NCBI RefSeq assembly: GCF_963674565.1 | Contig: NZ_OY771430.1 | Coordinates: 2,356,001 to 2,420,000, forward strand | Reading direction: 5' to 3' | Origin: an uncultured Carboxylicivirga sp. | GTDB taxonomy: Bacteria > Bacteroidota > Bacteroidia > Bacteroidales > Marinilabiliaceae | DNA length: 64,000 bases | In this document: positions 16,722 through 26,862 of the stretch, one piece after another | Position numbering within the stretch: position 1 is the first letter of the stretch | Layout of the letters: each line of letters opens with the position of its first letter | Notes under the pieces: model-generated | Told to the model about the DNA's origin: nothing | Database searches by the model: none | Seen by the model: only the letters and a program-made list of their open reading frames with translations | Made by a program: the position numbers and the translations under genes

Positions 16722-18989
16722 TTAGTCCATTAGCCTAAAGGATTTTTGTTTGGTATTTTGCGAATTGGTTCCTATTTCTAGCATGAAATCTCCTGGTTCG
16801 TATACCCATTCCAGATCAGCATTGCAAAACTTCAAATCATCAACTGTTAATCTAAATTCAATAACTTTAGATTCTCCCGGTCTTAGCTTTACCTTTTTAA
16901 AGCCTTTCAACTCTTTAATAGGTCTTGTCACTGTTGCTACCATATCACGTATATATAATTGTGAAGTCTCCACCCCTTCATACATTCCTGTGTTTTTTAT
17001 TTCAACGTAAGCTACAAGAGTATCATTGTCGTATATTTCTTCAGAATTCAGAGTAATATCTCCATATTCAAATGTGGTATAACTTAATCCATAACCGAAT
17101 GGGAAAAGTGGAGTATTAGGAACATCGAGATAACGACTGGTATATTTAACCTGCTCAATAAAAGGACGACCTGTTGTTTTGTAATTGTAGTACAATGGTA
17201 TTTGACCAACAGATCTTGGAAATGACATTGTTAGTTTGCCCGATGGATTATAATCTCCAAATAAGATATCAGCTATAGCCTTGCCACCCTGAGTACCTCC
17301 TGACCAACATTCAAGTATAGCAGAACAATGTTTACTTTCCCATTCTAACGTTAGAGGACGTCCATTGATCAAGACCAAGACGATAGGTTTGCCAATTTTA
17401 TAAAGCTCTTTCAATAAATTCTGCTGACTTTCCTGAATATTTATATCAGCCAGAGAGGCAGCCTCTCCGTTCATTTGAGCATTTTCACCAAGCACCGCAA
17501 TAATTACATCCGATTTTGATGCTACATCAATAGCTTCCTTCTGCAACTGTTTAGAATTTTTTGGATCAAACTGATAATTAATCAACTTGGCCATACTTAC
17601 ATTATTAGTTATTTCAGCTCCTTTAGAATAAAAAACTTCAGTTCTATTTCTTAAAGCCTCCAAAACTGTTAACGTCTTGTCCAAATCACCATTTAATACC
17701 CATGTTCCCAAAATATCTTCCTTCGAATCAGCTAATGGCCCTACAATGGCAATTTTCTGACTGGTTTTAAATGGCAAAACCTGTTGATCATTTTTTAACA
17801 AGACACAAGACTGGAGAGCAGCATGGTAAGCCAAATCCATAATTTTACCTTCAGACAACGAATGCCTCCTTTCCTCTTTTAGTCTGATAAATGGATCATC
17901 AAATAAGCCTAAACTATACTTGGCTTCTAATATCCTTCGACAAGCCTGATCAACCTGACTAGCTAAAAGTGTTCCTTTCTCCACAGAATTTTTTAAAGTA
18001 TTCAGGAAACCCTCACCTACCATATCCATATCAATTCCGGCATCCATTGCCAAAGTTGATGTTGTAGACAAATTACCCAAACCATGATTCCCCATCTCAT
18101 TAATAGCTGTATAATCAGTTACCACAAAGCCATTAAAACCCCATTTATCACGCAGTAAATCATTAAACAACTTCTTATTTCCGGTGGCTGGTATACCATT
18201 AACATCATTAAACGCTGTCATTACCGATTCTACACCTGCATCCACAGCCGCTTTATAAGGTGGCAAATAGACCTGATGCATTTTTATCTCGCTCATATCA
18301 ACACTATTGTAATCACGTCCTGCCTCTGCAGCTCCATACAAAGCGAAATGTTTGACACAAGCCATCACGGATTCCGGATGATTCAAAGAATTGCCCTGAT
18401 AACCATTAACCATAGCCTGGGCAATTAAAGATCCAAGGTAAGGGTCCTCACCAGCTCCTTCAGCCACTCTACCCCATCGTGGATCGCGAGAAATATCAAC
18501 CATTGGTGAAAACACCCAGTCTATTCCGTCAGCAGATGCCTCAATGGCTGCTGCTTTGGCTGTTAGTTGTATCAATTCCATATCCCAGCTGCAGGATAAT
18601 CCTAAGGGTATAGGAAAAACAGTTTTATGTCCGTGAATCACATCCTGTCCAAACAATAATGGAATACCTAAACGTGATTTTTCAACAGCTAGTTGCTGTA
18701 TATTTTTTCTTTCTTCCTTAGTTTCGATATTAAATAATCCACCAACTAATCCTTTTTCAACCTTCTCACTTACACCAGTATTCTTCACCGAACCGGTTTG
18801 TAAACTTCCGTCCCAGACCAGTAGATTTAATTGCCCCAGTTTCTCTTCAAAGGTCATTTGAGACATCAAACTATCAATAAAAACTGCTTGTATTGATTGT
18901 GTGGAATTGATACCCAACTCACAACCAGACAGCCAGATTAAGGACATAAGAATACTAGTAAGCAATAGAACCCTACTACTTTTATTCAT
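16722..18989 (-). CDS. GH3 beta-glucosidase (BglX-like), lipoprotein
   Basis: This 755-residue enzyme has a lipoprotein signal peptide ending LSGC (Cys23). The GH3 N-terminal barrel spans about 36-360, with KHFALYGAAEAGRDYN and nucleophile Asp292 in GFVVTDYTAI. The C-terminal sandwich contains ENAQMNGEAASLADI, which supplies the acid/base region, and a fibronectin-III-like tail covers about 655-750. Architecture and length match periplasmic BglX beta-glucosidases, which remove terminal glucose from oligosaccharides. In the glucan locus it would finish breakdown of imported beta-1,3-glucan fragments. It lies 71 bp downstream of the rhamnosidase-like gene, with a hairpin in between (19015-19049). 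Substrate linkage cannot be fixed from sequence. Confidence 0.9.
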   Translation of the reverse strand: MNKSSRVLLLTSILMSLIWLSGCELGINSTQSIQAVFIDSLMSQMTFEEKLGQLNLLVWDGSLQTGSVKNTGVSEKVEKGLVGGLFNIETKEERKNIQQLAVEKSRLGIPLLFGQDVIHGHKTVFPIPLGLSCSWDMELIQLTAKAAAIEASADGIDWVFSPMVDISRDPRWGRVAEGAGEDPYLGSLIAQAMVNGYQGNSLNHPESVMACVKHFALYGAAEAGRDYNSVDMSEIKMHQVYLPPYKAAVDAGVESVMTAFNDVNGIPATGNKKLFNDLLRDKWGFNGFVVTDYTAINEMGNHGLGNLSTTSTLAMDAGIDMDMVGEGFLNTLKNSVEKGTLLASQVDQACRRILEAKYSLGLFDDPFIRLKEERRHSLSEGKIMDLAYHAALQSCVLLKNDQQVLPFKTSQKIAIVGPLADSKEDILGTWVLNGDLDKTLTVLEALRNRTEVFYSKGAEITNNVSMAKLINYQFDPKNSKQLQKEAIDVASKSDVIIAVLGENAQMNGEAASLADINIQESQQNLLKELYKIGKPIVLVLINGRPLTLEWESKHCSAILECWSGGTQGGKAIADILFGDYNPSGKLTMSFPRSVGQIPLYYNYKTTGRPFIEQVKYTSRYLDVPNTPLFPFGYGLSYTTFEYGDITLNSEEIYDNDTLVAYVEIKNTGMYEGVETSQLYIRDMVATVTRPIKELKGFKKVKLRPGESKVIEFRLTVDDLKFCNADLEWVYEPGDFMLEIGTNSQNTKQKSFRLMD

Positions 18990-19014
18990 TTCAAAAAATT
19001 TAAACTGTTTGGTA

Positions 19015-19049
19015 AACGACTATCTACTATTTTTTAGCAGATAGTCGTT
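19015..19049 (-). terminator. Intergenic hairpin in the glucan locus
   Basis: AACGACTATCT (19015-19025) pairs exactly with AGATAGTCGTT (19039-19049) around a 13-nt loop, between the rhamnosidase-like gene and the downstream GH3 gene. No strong T run follows on the minus strand, so it may be an mRNA stabiliser or partial attenuator rather than a full stop. Confidence 0.5.
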
Positions 19050-19060
19050 ACGTTCATGTA

Positions 19061-20701
19061 TTACTTCTGGAATATCTCGGGATATTTTCGAATAAAATAG
19101 GTTGGAGTACAGCTCCATGCATGACAATAACTGTTTACCGGATAAAAATGATAGGGTGATAAAAAGTCATCAGTCGAACTGTAAACCTCCCAAAATGTAT
19201 CAGCTCCCTTTTCGACCATTCCACCCCAAAAATCAGTAAGTAGCTTTTTTGCTTCATTATCCATTCCAACATTTATCAATGCCTGAATAAAGTAGTGATA
19301 CATATAGGGGCCTCCTGGGAAAAGAGCATCTTCAGACTTCATTACATTTTCTAAAGCCTTTTTTCCTTGCGTATCTGACAAAGCACCTCCCAGAATCATC
19401 CATACCTGTGATGCATAAGATATTTGTTTATCCACACCACTTTCAATCATTCCTGTTGATTTATTATACATTTTCTTTAGAGCAGCCTTTTTCATTTTCT
19501 TCACCAAAGCAGGAATAAAACTAACCTCATCCTGCTTACTAAGTTGCCTTGCCAGTTCATAGGTTTCATTCAAAGCAAACATCATCAATCCTTGAATACC
19601 AGCTTCTTTATTTAATCCATCTTTCCAGTCAAAGAACAGCCACCACTCCTTATTCGCCTTTTCATAATCCACCATTCTCAAGTCAGAAACATATTCCCGA
19701 ATGATATCCAGTTGTCTTTTAGCCACAGGCCACAGATCATTTGCGGTTTCTTTATCACCCGTTGTCAACAGGTATTCTTTTAAAGTACAGTTATACAGCA
19801 ATGAATAATCCATTAATCGCTGCCCCGCCTGAGCATGAGGTTCCGGTGTTTCAAAAACAGTTCCCAAAACAAATCCCTCATCATCAGATAATCCAGCCAG
19901 TAAATACAAACACCGTTGAGTCAATTGGTGATTTTGAAAGGTATACTGGTTAGCCAATGACTCGAGATACATGTCTCCAACCCATAAACGTCTATCACGC
20001 TTTGGTCCATCCTCGTAAACTGTTTGCATACATTCTTTCAATGTCTTTTGGCTAATAACATCAATGGCTTTTATCTTTTTCGATGCTGTAGCAGATAATC
20101 CTTCAGGTACTTTTTGAGCTGAAGTAGTAGCATTAAATCTTACCTCACTAATTCTGAAATCGAAATATTGAGATGCACCTAGTAATTCAATTTTCATATA
20201 ACGACCAGCAATTCTTCGTTCTAATGTAAAAGTCGATGGAATATGCATTACAGTAACCACCTCATCCTGAAGCCATGCCCGACTCAAATCGCCCTTATAC
20301 GGATCAAAAGGTGTTGCCAGTTCTGCGGGTACTTCACCAAAGGTAATTTTAAACCGAACAGGTGCATCACATGTTCCAAATATGGGTTTTATATCCATTG
20401 AGAAATGGCCAGTATAATGATCACCAAAATCAACTATTATACTTTTTTGTTGACGAAAAGATGTCTTATAAAATGAATCTAAATCACTTATTTCAACAGC
20501 TTCCCAACCTTGAAAAGCCTCTTTGCTGGCCTGCATTTGAACTAAACCTATTGGCTTGATAATATCTTCGTTCAGTTTAGGTTTTAATTGTTCTGATCTA
20601 GTTATCCATCCATTGCCTTCCGGATAATAATTTTGAGCTATACTACCTGTTAAAGTTACAAGTAGAAATAATAAAATATATACGATTCGTTCTTTTTTCA
20701 T
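19061..20701 (-). CDS. Alpha-L-rhamnosidase-like six-hairpin glycosidase
   Basis: The 546-residue exported protein has a signal peptide (about 1-22, ending SIAQ) and a beta-sandwich to about 190 (ERRIAGRYMKIELLG). An (alpha/alpha)6 barrel follows with the motif YEDGPKRDRRLWVGDMYLES, similar to the D-x-P-x-R-D/E-R...W-x-G-D signature of GH78 alpha-L-rhamnosidases. It is much shorter than typical GH78 enzymes (about 850-1100), lacking their extra N-terminal sandwich and the usual C-terminal domain. It could therefore be a distant clan member with another specificity. It lies 7 bp downstream of a GH3 gene in a locus otherwise aimed at beta-glucan, so rhamnose may not be its true target. Confidence 0.65.
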   Translation of the reverse strand: MKKERIVYILLFLLVTLTGSIAQNYYPEGNGWITRSEQLKPKLNEDIIKPIGLVQMQASKEAFQGWEAVEISDLDSFYKTSFRQQKSIIVDFGDHYTGHFSMDIKPIFGTCDAPVRFKITFGEVPAELATPFDPYKGDLSRAWLQDEVVTVMHIPSTFTLERRIAGRYMKIELLGASQYFDFRISEVRFNATTSAQKVPEGLSATASKKIKAIDVISQKTLKECMQTVYEDGPKRDRRLWVGDMYLESLANQYTFQNHQLTQRCLYLLAGLSDDEGFVLGTVFETPEPHAQAGQRLMDYSLLYNCTLKEYLLTTGDKETANDLWPVAKRQLDIIREYVSDLRMVDYEKANKEWWLFFDWKDGLNKEAGIQGLMMFALNETYELARQLSKQDEVSFIPALVKKMKKAALKKMYNKSTGMIESGVDKQISYASQVWMILGGALSDTQGKKALENVMKSEDALFPGGPYMYHYFIQALINVGMDNEAKKLLTDFWGGMVEKGADTFWEVYSSTDDFLSPYHFYPVNSYCHAWSCTPTYFIRKYPEIFQK

Positions 20702-20708
20702 AGCTATA

Positions 20709-22991
20709 TCATTTTGTAAGTAGAACTGCCATAGGTAACTGTATCATTCTTTTAAGTCTGATATCATCAGAAGAGGCTCCAATAAGAATTTCATAATCAC
20801 CTGTAGGTGCTTCCCATTGATTCGTCTCAGCATTGTACGAAACCCAATCATTGGTATCCATATTAAACTCTATCACCTCTTCATCACCAGGTTTGATTAA
20901 AGCTGTTTTGGTAAATTGTTTCAACTGGACAAATGAATTTTGAGGAGTTTTTACATAAACCTGCACAATCTCTTTACCACTATATTTACCTGTATTTTTA
21001 ACTCTCAGATTTAACTTATAAGAAAATTTATCAAGAGGCTGAACCCCTAATTCTTTGTATACAAATTGAGTATAGGACAACCCAAAACCAAAAGAAAAAG
21101 ACGGTGTTACATTTTCAGCATTATAATAACGATATCCCACTTCTTCACCTTCTAAATATTCAACTCTTTCAGGTGTTTGTTCCGAACTAGGAAAGAATTC
21201 TGATGATGGAACATCAACATAGTGGAAGGGAAAAGTCATTGTTAATTTCCCTGACGGATTAACTTTTCCTGATATAAGATCAGCTACAGCATTACCCCCT
21301 TCCATACCTGGTTGCCAGGCTAAAAGTATTGCGTCAGCCAAATGTTTCCACGATGCAGTTTCAATCACACCTCCTATATTAAGCAATACAATTAACTTCT
21401 TTCCCTGAGAATGAAATACCTTAGACAGTTTTGTAATCATCTCCACCTCTTCTTTGGTCAGTTCGAAATCATCCTTGATTTTTCTATCGGCAAATTCACC
21501 AGATGTTCTCCCAATGGTGAACAATGCTATTTCAGTCTCTTTTGCAAGATTCAAAAGTTCTTTTTCATCCCAGTTTTTTTCTTTTAGCATGATATCAGGA
21601 TCAAAATAAGACGCTTTCTCTCCTACTCTTGCTTTTTCATCTAGTATGTATTGCTGATAGGCACTTCTTAACTCATCAGAAAGCTGATAGCCTGCTGCGT
21701 TTAACCCGGAATAAATTGTTGTTGTATATTCACTATTTACATTACCACTCCCTGTTCCCACCGCAATTGTTTGATATGTACCAATTCCAAATGCGGCAAT
21801 TTTAGAGTTATTATGTTTCAACGGCAGAACATCTTCATTTTTTAGTAACACCATACTTTCGGCAGCAGCTCTGCGAGCCACCTGTGCATGTTCTTTCAAG
21901 TCAGGTTGATCACTGTATTGATATTGTTTGAAACGTGGAGTTTTTTTAATCAAATTTAAAATCCTTTCAACATTTCTGTCTAAATAAGCTTCATCCAACT
22001 CTCCGCTTTCAACAGCATTAATAATTAGATCAATAATATAAGTACTTCCCGGCATCAATAAATCATTACCAGCTCTCACCTGTTGAATTCTGTTACGACC
22101 TGCAAACCAATCTGTCATAACCAATCCCTTGAACCCCCATTCCTTACGTAAAACAGAATCAAGTAAATATGGATTTTCAGAACAATAAGTCTTATTAATC
22201 TTATTATAAGCCGACATTATAGTCCATGGATTCGATTTTATCACTGCTATTTCAAAACCTTTAAGATACATCTCGTGTAATGTCTTCGAATCAACCTTAA
22301 CATCAATATTCATCCTGTTGGTTTCGTTATTATTGGCAGCAAAATGTTTTAAAGAAGTTCCAACGCCCATCGATTGAACACCATTAACCATTGCAGCAGC
22401 TATCTCTCCCGAAATCACAGGATCTTCAGAATAGTATTCAAAATTCCTTCCTCCTAAGGGATTTCTGTGAATATTTAAGGCAGGTGCCAATAGCACATCT
22501 ACACCATATTCCAAGGCCTCCTTCCCCATGCATCGACCTACTTCATTTACCAATTCTTTATCCCAGGAACAGGCTAATAATGATTCAATTGGAAATGTTG
22601 TAGTATAGTATGTTTTTGTAGAATCTTCTCTAAAAGGATCAATCCTTACTCCTGCTGGTCCGTCTGCCAAAACAATGGCAGGAATTCCTAACCGAGGAAT
22701 CGGATAAGTTGTACCTGCTGCTCCGGGAACCAACTTTTTTGTATTACCAGCTGCCGGTGGTTGAGTTGCAAATAAAGAATCTGCTCCACCAAAAAAAGAT
22801 GGATATCCCCGTGGAAAACCTGTATCAGATCCCACCAGAAGCATGGCCTTTTCCTGCAGTGTCATGGCCGCAATAACTTCCTTACTACTGTTTATTCCTA
22901 ACTTTACTTCTGTCACTTTCGGTTTACAGCCCTCAAACAAAACCGAAAGAACAAGAAGTGCCAGAACTATATTTAGTTTGTTTTTTTTCAT
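20709..22991 (-). CDS. GH3 beta-glucosidase, lipoprotein
   Basis: This 760-residue enzyme has a lipobox FEGC (Cys22). The GH3 barrel contains LKHFAANNNETNRMNID and nucleophile Asp294 in GLVMTDWFAG. The C-terminal sandwich shows FTIGRTSGEFADR, followed by a fibronectin-III-like domain from about 660. Sequence around KHFAANNNET and the TDWFAG loop places it with plant/fungal-like bacterial beta-glucosidases rather than with the BglX group of its neighbour at 16722-18989. The two GH3 enzymes in one locus thus probably split linkages or chain lengths. The gene follows GH5 closely (the GH5 stop at 23006 is 14 bp upstream of this start) and precedes the rhamnosidase-like gene by 7 bp. Confidence 0.9.
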   Translation of the reverse strand: MKKNKLNIVLALLVLSVLFEGCKPKVTEVKLGINSSKEVIAAMTLQEKAMLLVGSDTGFPRGYPSFFGGADSLFATQPPAAGNTKKLVPGAAGTTYPIPRLGIPAIVLADGPAGVRIDPFREDSTKTYYTTTFPIESLLACSWDKELVNEVGRCMGKEALEYGVDVLLAPALNIHRNPLGGRNFEYYSEDPVISGEIAAAMVNGVQSMGVGTSLKHFAANNNETNRMNIDVKVDSKTLHEMYLKGFEIAVIKSNPWTIMSAYNKINKTYCSENPYLLDSVLRKEWGFKGLVMTDWFAGRNRIQQVRAGNDLLMPGSTYIIDLIINAVESGELDEAYLDRNVERILNLIKKTPRFKQYQYSDQPDLKEHAQVARRAAAESMVLLKNEDVLPLKHNNSKIAAFGIGTYQTIAVGTGSGNVNSEYTTTIYSGLNAAGYQLSDELRSAYQQYILDEKARVGEKASYFDPDIMLKEKNWDEKELLNLAKETEIALFTIGRTSGEFADRKIKDDFELTKEEVEMITKLSKVFHSQGKKLIVLLNIGGVIETASWKHLADAILLAWQPGMEGGNAVADLISGKVNPSGKLTMTFPFHYVDVPSSEFFPSSEQTPERVEYLEGEEVGYRYYNAENVTPSFSFGFGLSYTQFVYKELGVQPLDKFSYKLNLRVKNTGKYSGKEIVQVYVKTPQNSFVQLKQFTKTALIKPGDEEVIEFNMDTNDWVSYNAETNQWEAPTGDYEILIGASSDDIRLKRMIQLPMAVLLTK

Positions 22992-23005
22992 CTTATATTT
23001 TTTCC

Positions 23006-25231
23006 TTAGTAAATCACCAACTTCTCCTTTCGCTGCCCCACCTTTATTAGGTAAATACCCGGATTTAATTCTGCCAAATTGATTTGACCTCCTCCACTTA
23101 TATCTTCACTATAGACTTTTGCTCCACCAGTATTATAAACAGATAATTGATACCTACGATTATCAGTCATAGAATAGTTTAGAATTTTATCAGTTCTCAA
23201 AGGATTTGGATATAATTTGAAATTGTCAGCCAACATTTCATCTTCTATTCCAGTACTTCGTTCAGCCCAGTTGAAAACTTCCCAACCATCAATATTGGTG
23301 CGATTGGCAGTAATAGGAATACTTCCTCCTTCCATTGAAACAAAACCTCCTACACCTAATAAAGCAAGCTGATTATTAGCTAAGTCCACCCAATAGAATT
23401 TTTCTGATTCTCCAATTTCATCTTTATCGCATGTCATTGAAGAGATACCATTATTAGAGCTAACATATTTACCATTGTTACCTTTTAAAGCAATCTTTCC
23501 TTCTCCGGCATCTTCAACAGTGAAACATTCTAAATCAGTTAGTTTAGTTGTACTACAGGTCATCGCCGACACCCCATTCTCTGAACTTATATAAGTACTG
23601 TTATAAGCCTTCAAATAAATAATTTTCCCTATTGCTTTATAAGTATTACTTTGGGTATATGAACTAACTGTATCTATTAAATCAGCGTTTCTATAAAACT
23701 TATTTGTTGTAAACTTATCCCACTTTTCTTTTATCATCTCCTCTGAATCTAAATTCAGGTCCGGCACCACATTACTATTTCCTAAATACAAACCCCAGTT
23801 TTTATCTGATGTCATATTTTTATAGGTCCAGTTCGACCATGATCCATTAAATCCGTTAATGCCATTCATCCACTTTGCCCACAAATCAAGAAACCCCCAA
23901 AAGTTATATTCTCCAGCCAGTACCGGTATATTCCAATGTTGTTGATGCCAGGCCATATCCCCCAGTGCATAATTGATAAAACCATTTTGGGAATCCCAAT
24001 TATAAAAATCCGTATTGTAATAATGAGCCTGATATAGCATATTTTCCCAACCTCGGGTTGATGGATCATCAATCATTGAAAAGTTATAAAAAGCCTGAAC
24101 TGAAATCATATGATCGGTATCAACTTCTCGTACTGCCTTATAAATTATGTCATACATATCACTAATAGTAAACGAAGAATTTGTACTGACAGGTTCGTTC
24201 ATCAAGTCATATGCCGCCACCGCTGGCTCGCCTACAAAATGTTCAGCTACTGCCTTCCATAAATTAATTGTGCGTTGTTGCGATTCCTCATCGTACCATA
24301 GATCATTGGTTACTGCCTGGCCACTGGTAATATATCCGTCTAAACCTCCGGGTGCTCCATGCAGATCAAGCACTACATAAATCTGACGTTGAGAACATTC
24401 GGCCACTACCCAATCAAGTTGCTTAAATGCATCAGTTTTGATTGTTCCATCATTATTCATGATTTCCATCCAGTAAAACGGAACACGTACCATATTCATC
24501 CCCATAGCTTTGATGCTATCAAGATCTGTTGTTGTTATCCATAAATCCTGATAGTAATCCCAAAGTTCATCGGCTTTAGTCACTCCAAAACGATTATATG
24601 TTGCGTTTCTGACGGTAAAATCATCATTCATATAAAGGTTAAACTCTGCAATAGACCAATTAAATTCAGAATCACCATTTTGAGCAATTCTGACATATTG
24701 TGCTTCAATAGCTCCAATATAAACATCCACATATTTACTGGTTCCATTACCCCAGGATACTTCTGTCCAGGCAGATCCATTACCAGATACTGACACAGTG
24801 TATGATACCGGAGCTTCATCTGCATTTTGTGAAATAAAACTGATTTTATCAAATACTACTCCTTTTCCACAATCAATAATTACATATTGCCCTTCGGAAG
24901 AACTTTGCGGCACTCCTGAATTCCAGCAGGTAGCATCATCGCCATCAAAGATGTAATTCATATTATCCTTTGATAACGTTTCAGAAAAAGAGCAGCTCCA
25001 GTCCGTGCGATCAATCATGCCATATCCCAATGGTCCAATCCAGTATTCCATACTCAGCCACGATCCCAGATTAGTTCCTCGCAAAGGAACCACTTCGCCT
25101 AACTGATTTTTAATAACAGGACCATCTGCATTCAGAAAATCATCAGAAGTGAATCCTTCCTGCGCCTGCAATGGCATAACGATGACAAGAAGTAATACTA
25201 ATAATATACTCTTACTTAAATATTTTTGCAT
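23006..25231 (-). CDS. GH5 exo/endo-beta-glucanase with inserted discoidin-like module, fascin-like module and T9SS tail
   Basis: This is a 741-residue secreted enzyme. After the signal peptide, the GH5 barrel opens with LRGTNLGSWLSMEYWIGP, the form seen in exo-beta-1,3-glucanases. A discoidin (F5/8 type C, CBM32-like) module of about 130 residues (DDATCWNSGVPQSSSEGQYV to NWSIAEFNLYM) interrupts the barrel before MVRVPFYWMEI. Acid/base Glu about 346 lies in DLMNEP and nucleophile Glu about 441 in PVLAGEYNF. A beta-trefoil, fascin-like region follows with repeated YISSENGVSAMTC/YVSSNNGISSMTC. The C-terminus (about 670-741) is a T9SS sorting domain. I chose the ATG at 25231, which directly precedes MQKYLSKS and a clear signal peptide, over one 10 codons upstream. 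Confidence 0.85.
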   Translation of the reverse strand: MQKYLSKSILLVLLLVIVMPLQAQEGFTSDDFLNADGPVIKNQLGEVVPLRGTNLGSWLSMEYWIGPLGYGMIDRTDWSCSFSETLSKDNMNYIFDGDDATCWNSGVPQSSSEGQYVIIDCGKGVVFDKISFISQNADEAPVSYTVSVSGNGSAWTEVSWGNGTSKYVDVYIGAIEAQYVRIAQNGDSEFNWSIAEFNLYMNDDFTVRNATYNRFGVTKADELWDYYQDLWITTTDLDSIKAMGMNMVRVPFYWMEIMNNDGTIKTDAFKQLDWVVAECSQRQIYVVLDLHGAPGGLDGYITSGQAVTNDLWYDEESQQRTINLWKAVAEHFVGEPAVAAYDLMNEPVSTNSSFTISDMYDIIYKAVREVDTDHMISVQAFYNFSMIDDPSTRGWENMLYQAHYYNTDFYNWDSQNGFINYALGDMAWHQQHWNIPVLAGEYNFWGFLDLWAKWMNGINGFNGSWSNWTYKNMTSDKNWGLYLGNSNVVPDLNLDSEEMIKEKWDKFTTNKFYRNADLIDTVSSYTQSNTYKAIGKIIYLKAYNSTYISSENGVSAMTCSTTKLTDLECFTVEDAGEGKIALKGNNGKYVSSNNGISSMTCDKDEIGESEKFYWVDLANNQLALLGVGGFVSMEGGSIPITANRTNIDGWEVFNWAERSTGIEDEMLADNFKLYPNPLRTDKILNYSMTDNRRYQLSVYNTGGAKVYSEDISGGGQINLAELNPGIYLIKVGQRKEKLVIY

Positions 25232-25286
25232 AACAAACAGTTGTTTTAAGATGGAAATCATTCACTTCAACGGCCATGATTTCATT

Positions 25287-26777
25287 TTATTCAACCAATA
25301 GTTTTTGTGAGAATTGACCTTCTTCACTAATTATGGTGGCTATGTACAAACCTGGATCCAAAACTGATAGGCTAATCTGTGAGTTTTTACTTAATGAATC
25401 CAAATAAAGAACCAATTGCCCACTCAGACTGTAGAACTGAACACTGTAATCAGTTAAAGAAGTTTCAATATGAAAAACTTTCTCGGCTCCATTTACTATT
25501 GTTGGATATAATTTAATGAGCTCATTAGTGGATTCAAGGTCTTCTAATCCGGTTGAAGAATTAATTGATAATTTCCACCAATTCAGTTTCCAACCACCAT
25601 TATGAGTAACTAACCGCAAAGTATGATTCCCTTCAGTTAATGGAATATCAACTCCCAGATTATAAGTTTGCCATGTCTCTAAGCCATTTGTATTAGGTGT
25701 TGTAAATGTGCCTAACAGATTATCACCTTCATAAAGGGAAAAAGAAGATTCCCAGACAGAAGTAATTCGAATACTCACATTATAAATTCCTGTGGTTTCA
25801 ACATTAATTTGATAATCCATCCAATCGAAACTATCAAAATCGTGAGCAGCCAGTATACCTTCACTATCTTCAACAACAGTAAGATGAACTCCCGACATAT
25901 CAACATAATGTTCAGCCTCAATTGGAGCTTCGATCTTATGGTAATATTCAGAATCGTAAGATGACATGTTGGTAAATATCAATCCCAGATCAGTTAATAC
26001 ACCCGTTTCTCCGGTTGTGTAAATATTGGTATTCTCTTGTGTACTTCGCGATAAAAACCAAGCGTAGCGAAATACTTTAGGTTCAGTTTCAAGATAGTCA
26101 AGTGCCTCAACCATGTAATTTTGCTGCGAAGTTTCGCTTACCCAGCTTGCACTGTGGTTAAATTCAGTGAGCCAAAGTGGCTTATCATACTTATCGTACA
26201 AACTAACGTACCAGGGCAATGCTCCTGCATTATCGAAATAACCATGTATAGCGATATAATCAACCCTACTCCCTTCAGGAAGTGCAGCAAAAAAATCATC
26301 CAAATATTGAATGGGATCGGTGTATTCCACTCCGTTTTCAATAACAGCACCTCCCGAGTAACTGAAATTCAATGCAGGACTTACCAACTCCAATCCGAAA
26401 TCATCGGCAATTGATTCCAATGCAGGCCATAATTGTGCCGCTGCAACAGGTCCCAGATTAGCTTGCTCGATAAAATTAGGTTCGTTAAATCCAAGTAAAT
26501 ATTTTACTTCAGGATGATTAGTCAGATATGTTCGCAAGGCAGCTTCGTTATAGTTCGATCCCCATGCCATTGGGGTATAATCAATATAGTCTTTTACATC
26601 ATTTACAATTGAGTTTGCCGGTGATTGCCCCCAGTTGTAATACCAGGCACAATTAGCCACAGCTTGCAAATCAGCCATATCGGAAACCGGACCACCAAAG
26701 CCTCTTTTGGGACTCGTTGTCTGAGCAAGGAGCACATTTCCTATTAGAGTTAATATGATGATTAAATTTATTTTCAT
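25287..26777 (-). CDS. GH128-like endo-beta-1,3-glucanase with CBM6-like module and T9SS tail
   Basis: The 496-residue product has a signal peptide (1-18, ending LLAQ). A catalytic domain (about 25-285) shows the GH128/Asl1 pattern: CAWYYNWG, LLGFNEPN with acid/base Glu99, and LWLTEFNHS with nucleophile Glu205. A CBM6-like sandwich (about 288-410) runs from IEAEHYVDMSGVHLTVVED to LRLVTHNGGWKLNWWKLSI. A T9SS sorting domain (about 420-496) closes the protein. GH128 enzymes cut beta-1,3-glucans such as laminarin, curdlan and fungal wall glucan. The gene is the first enzyme after SusC/SusD and should supply the initial extracellular cuts. A hairpin lies upstream at 26863-26890. Confidence 0.85.
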   Translation of the reverse strand: MKINLIIILTLIGNVLLAQTTSPKRGFGGPVSDMADLQAVANCAWYYNWGQSPANSIVNDVKDYIDYTPMAWGSNYNEAALRTYLTNHPEVKYLLGFNEPNFIEQANLGPVAAAQLWPALESIADDFGLELVSPALNFSYSGGAVIENGVEYTDPIQYLDDFFAALPEGSRVDYIAIHGYFDNAGALPWYVSLYDKYDKPLWLTEFNHSASWVSETSQQNYMVEALDYLETEPKVFRYAWFLSRSTQENTNIYTTGETGVLTDLGLIFTNMSSYDSEYYHKIEAPIEAEHYVDMSGVHLTVVEDSEGILAAHDFDSFDWMDYQINVETTGIYNVSIRITSVWESSFSLYEGDNLLGTFTTPNTNGLETWQTYNLGVDIPLTEGNHTLRLVTHNGGWKLNWWKLSINSSTGLEDLESTNELIKLYPTIVNGAEKVFHIETSLTDYSVQFYSLSGQLVLYLDSLSKNSQISLSVLDPGLYIATIISEEGQFSQKLLVE

Positions 26778-26862
26778 AAAAATTGGATTAGTTTTTAAGA
26801 GTTACAGATACATTGTTCCCACTTACTTATAGTTTTATAAGCATCATATTTTTTCAAGAAGA

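Noticed and set aside
22391..24544. Several plus-strand frames of 60-80 codons across the GH3 and GH5 genes
   Set aside because: They are antisense shadows of long, well-supported genes and show no domain or start context.
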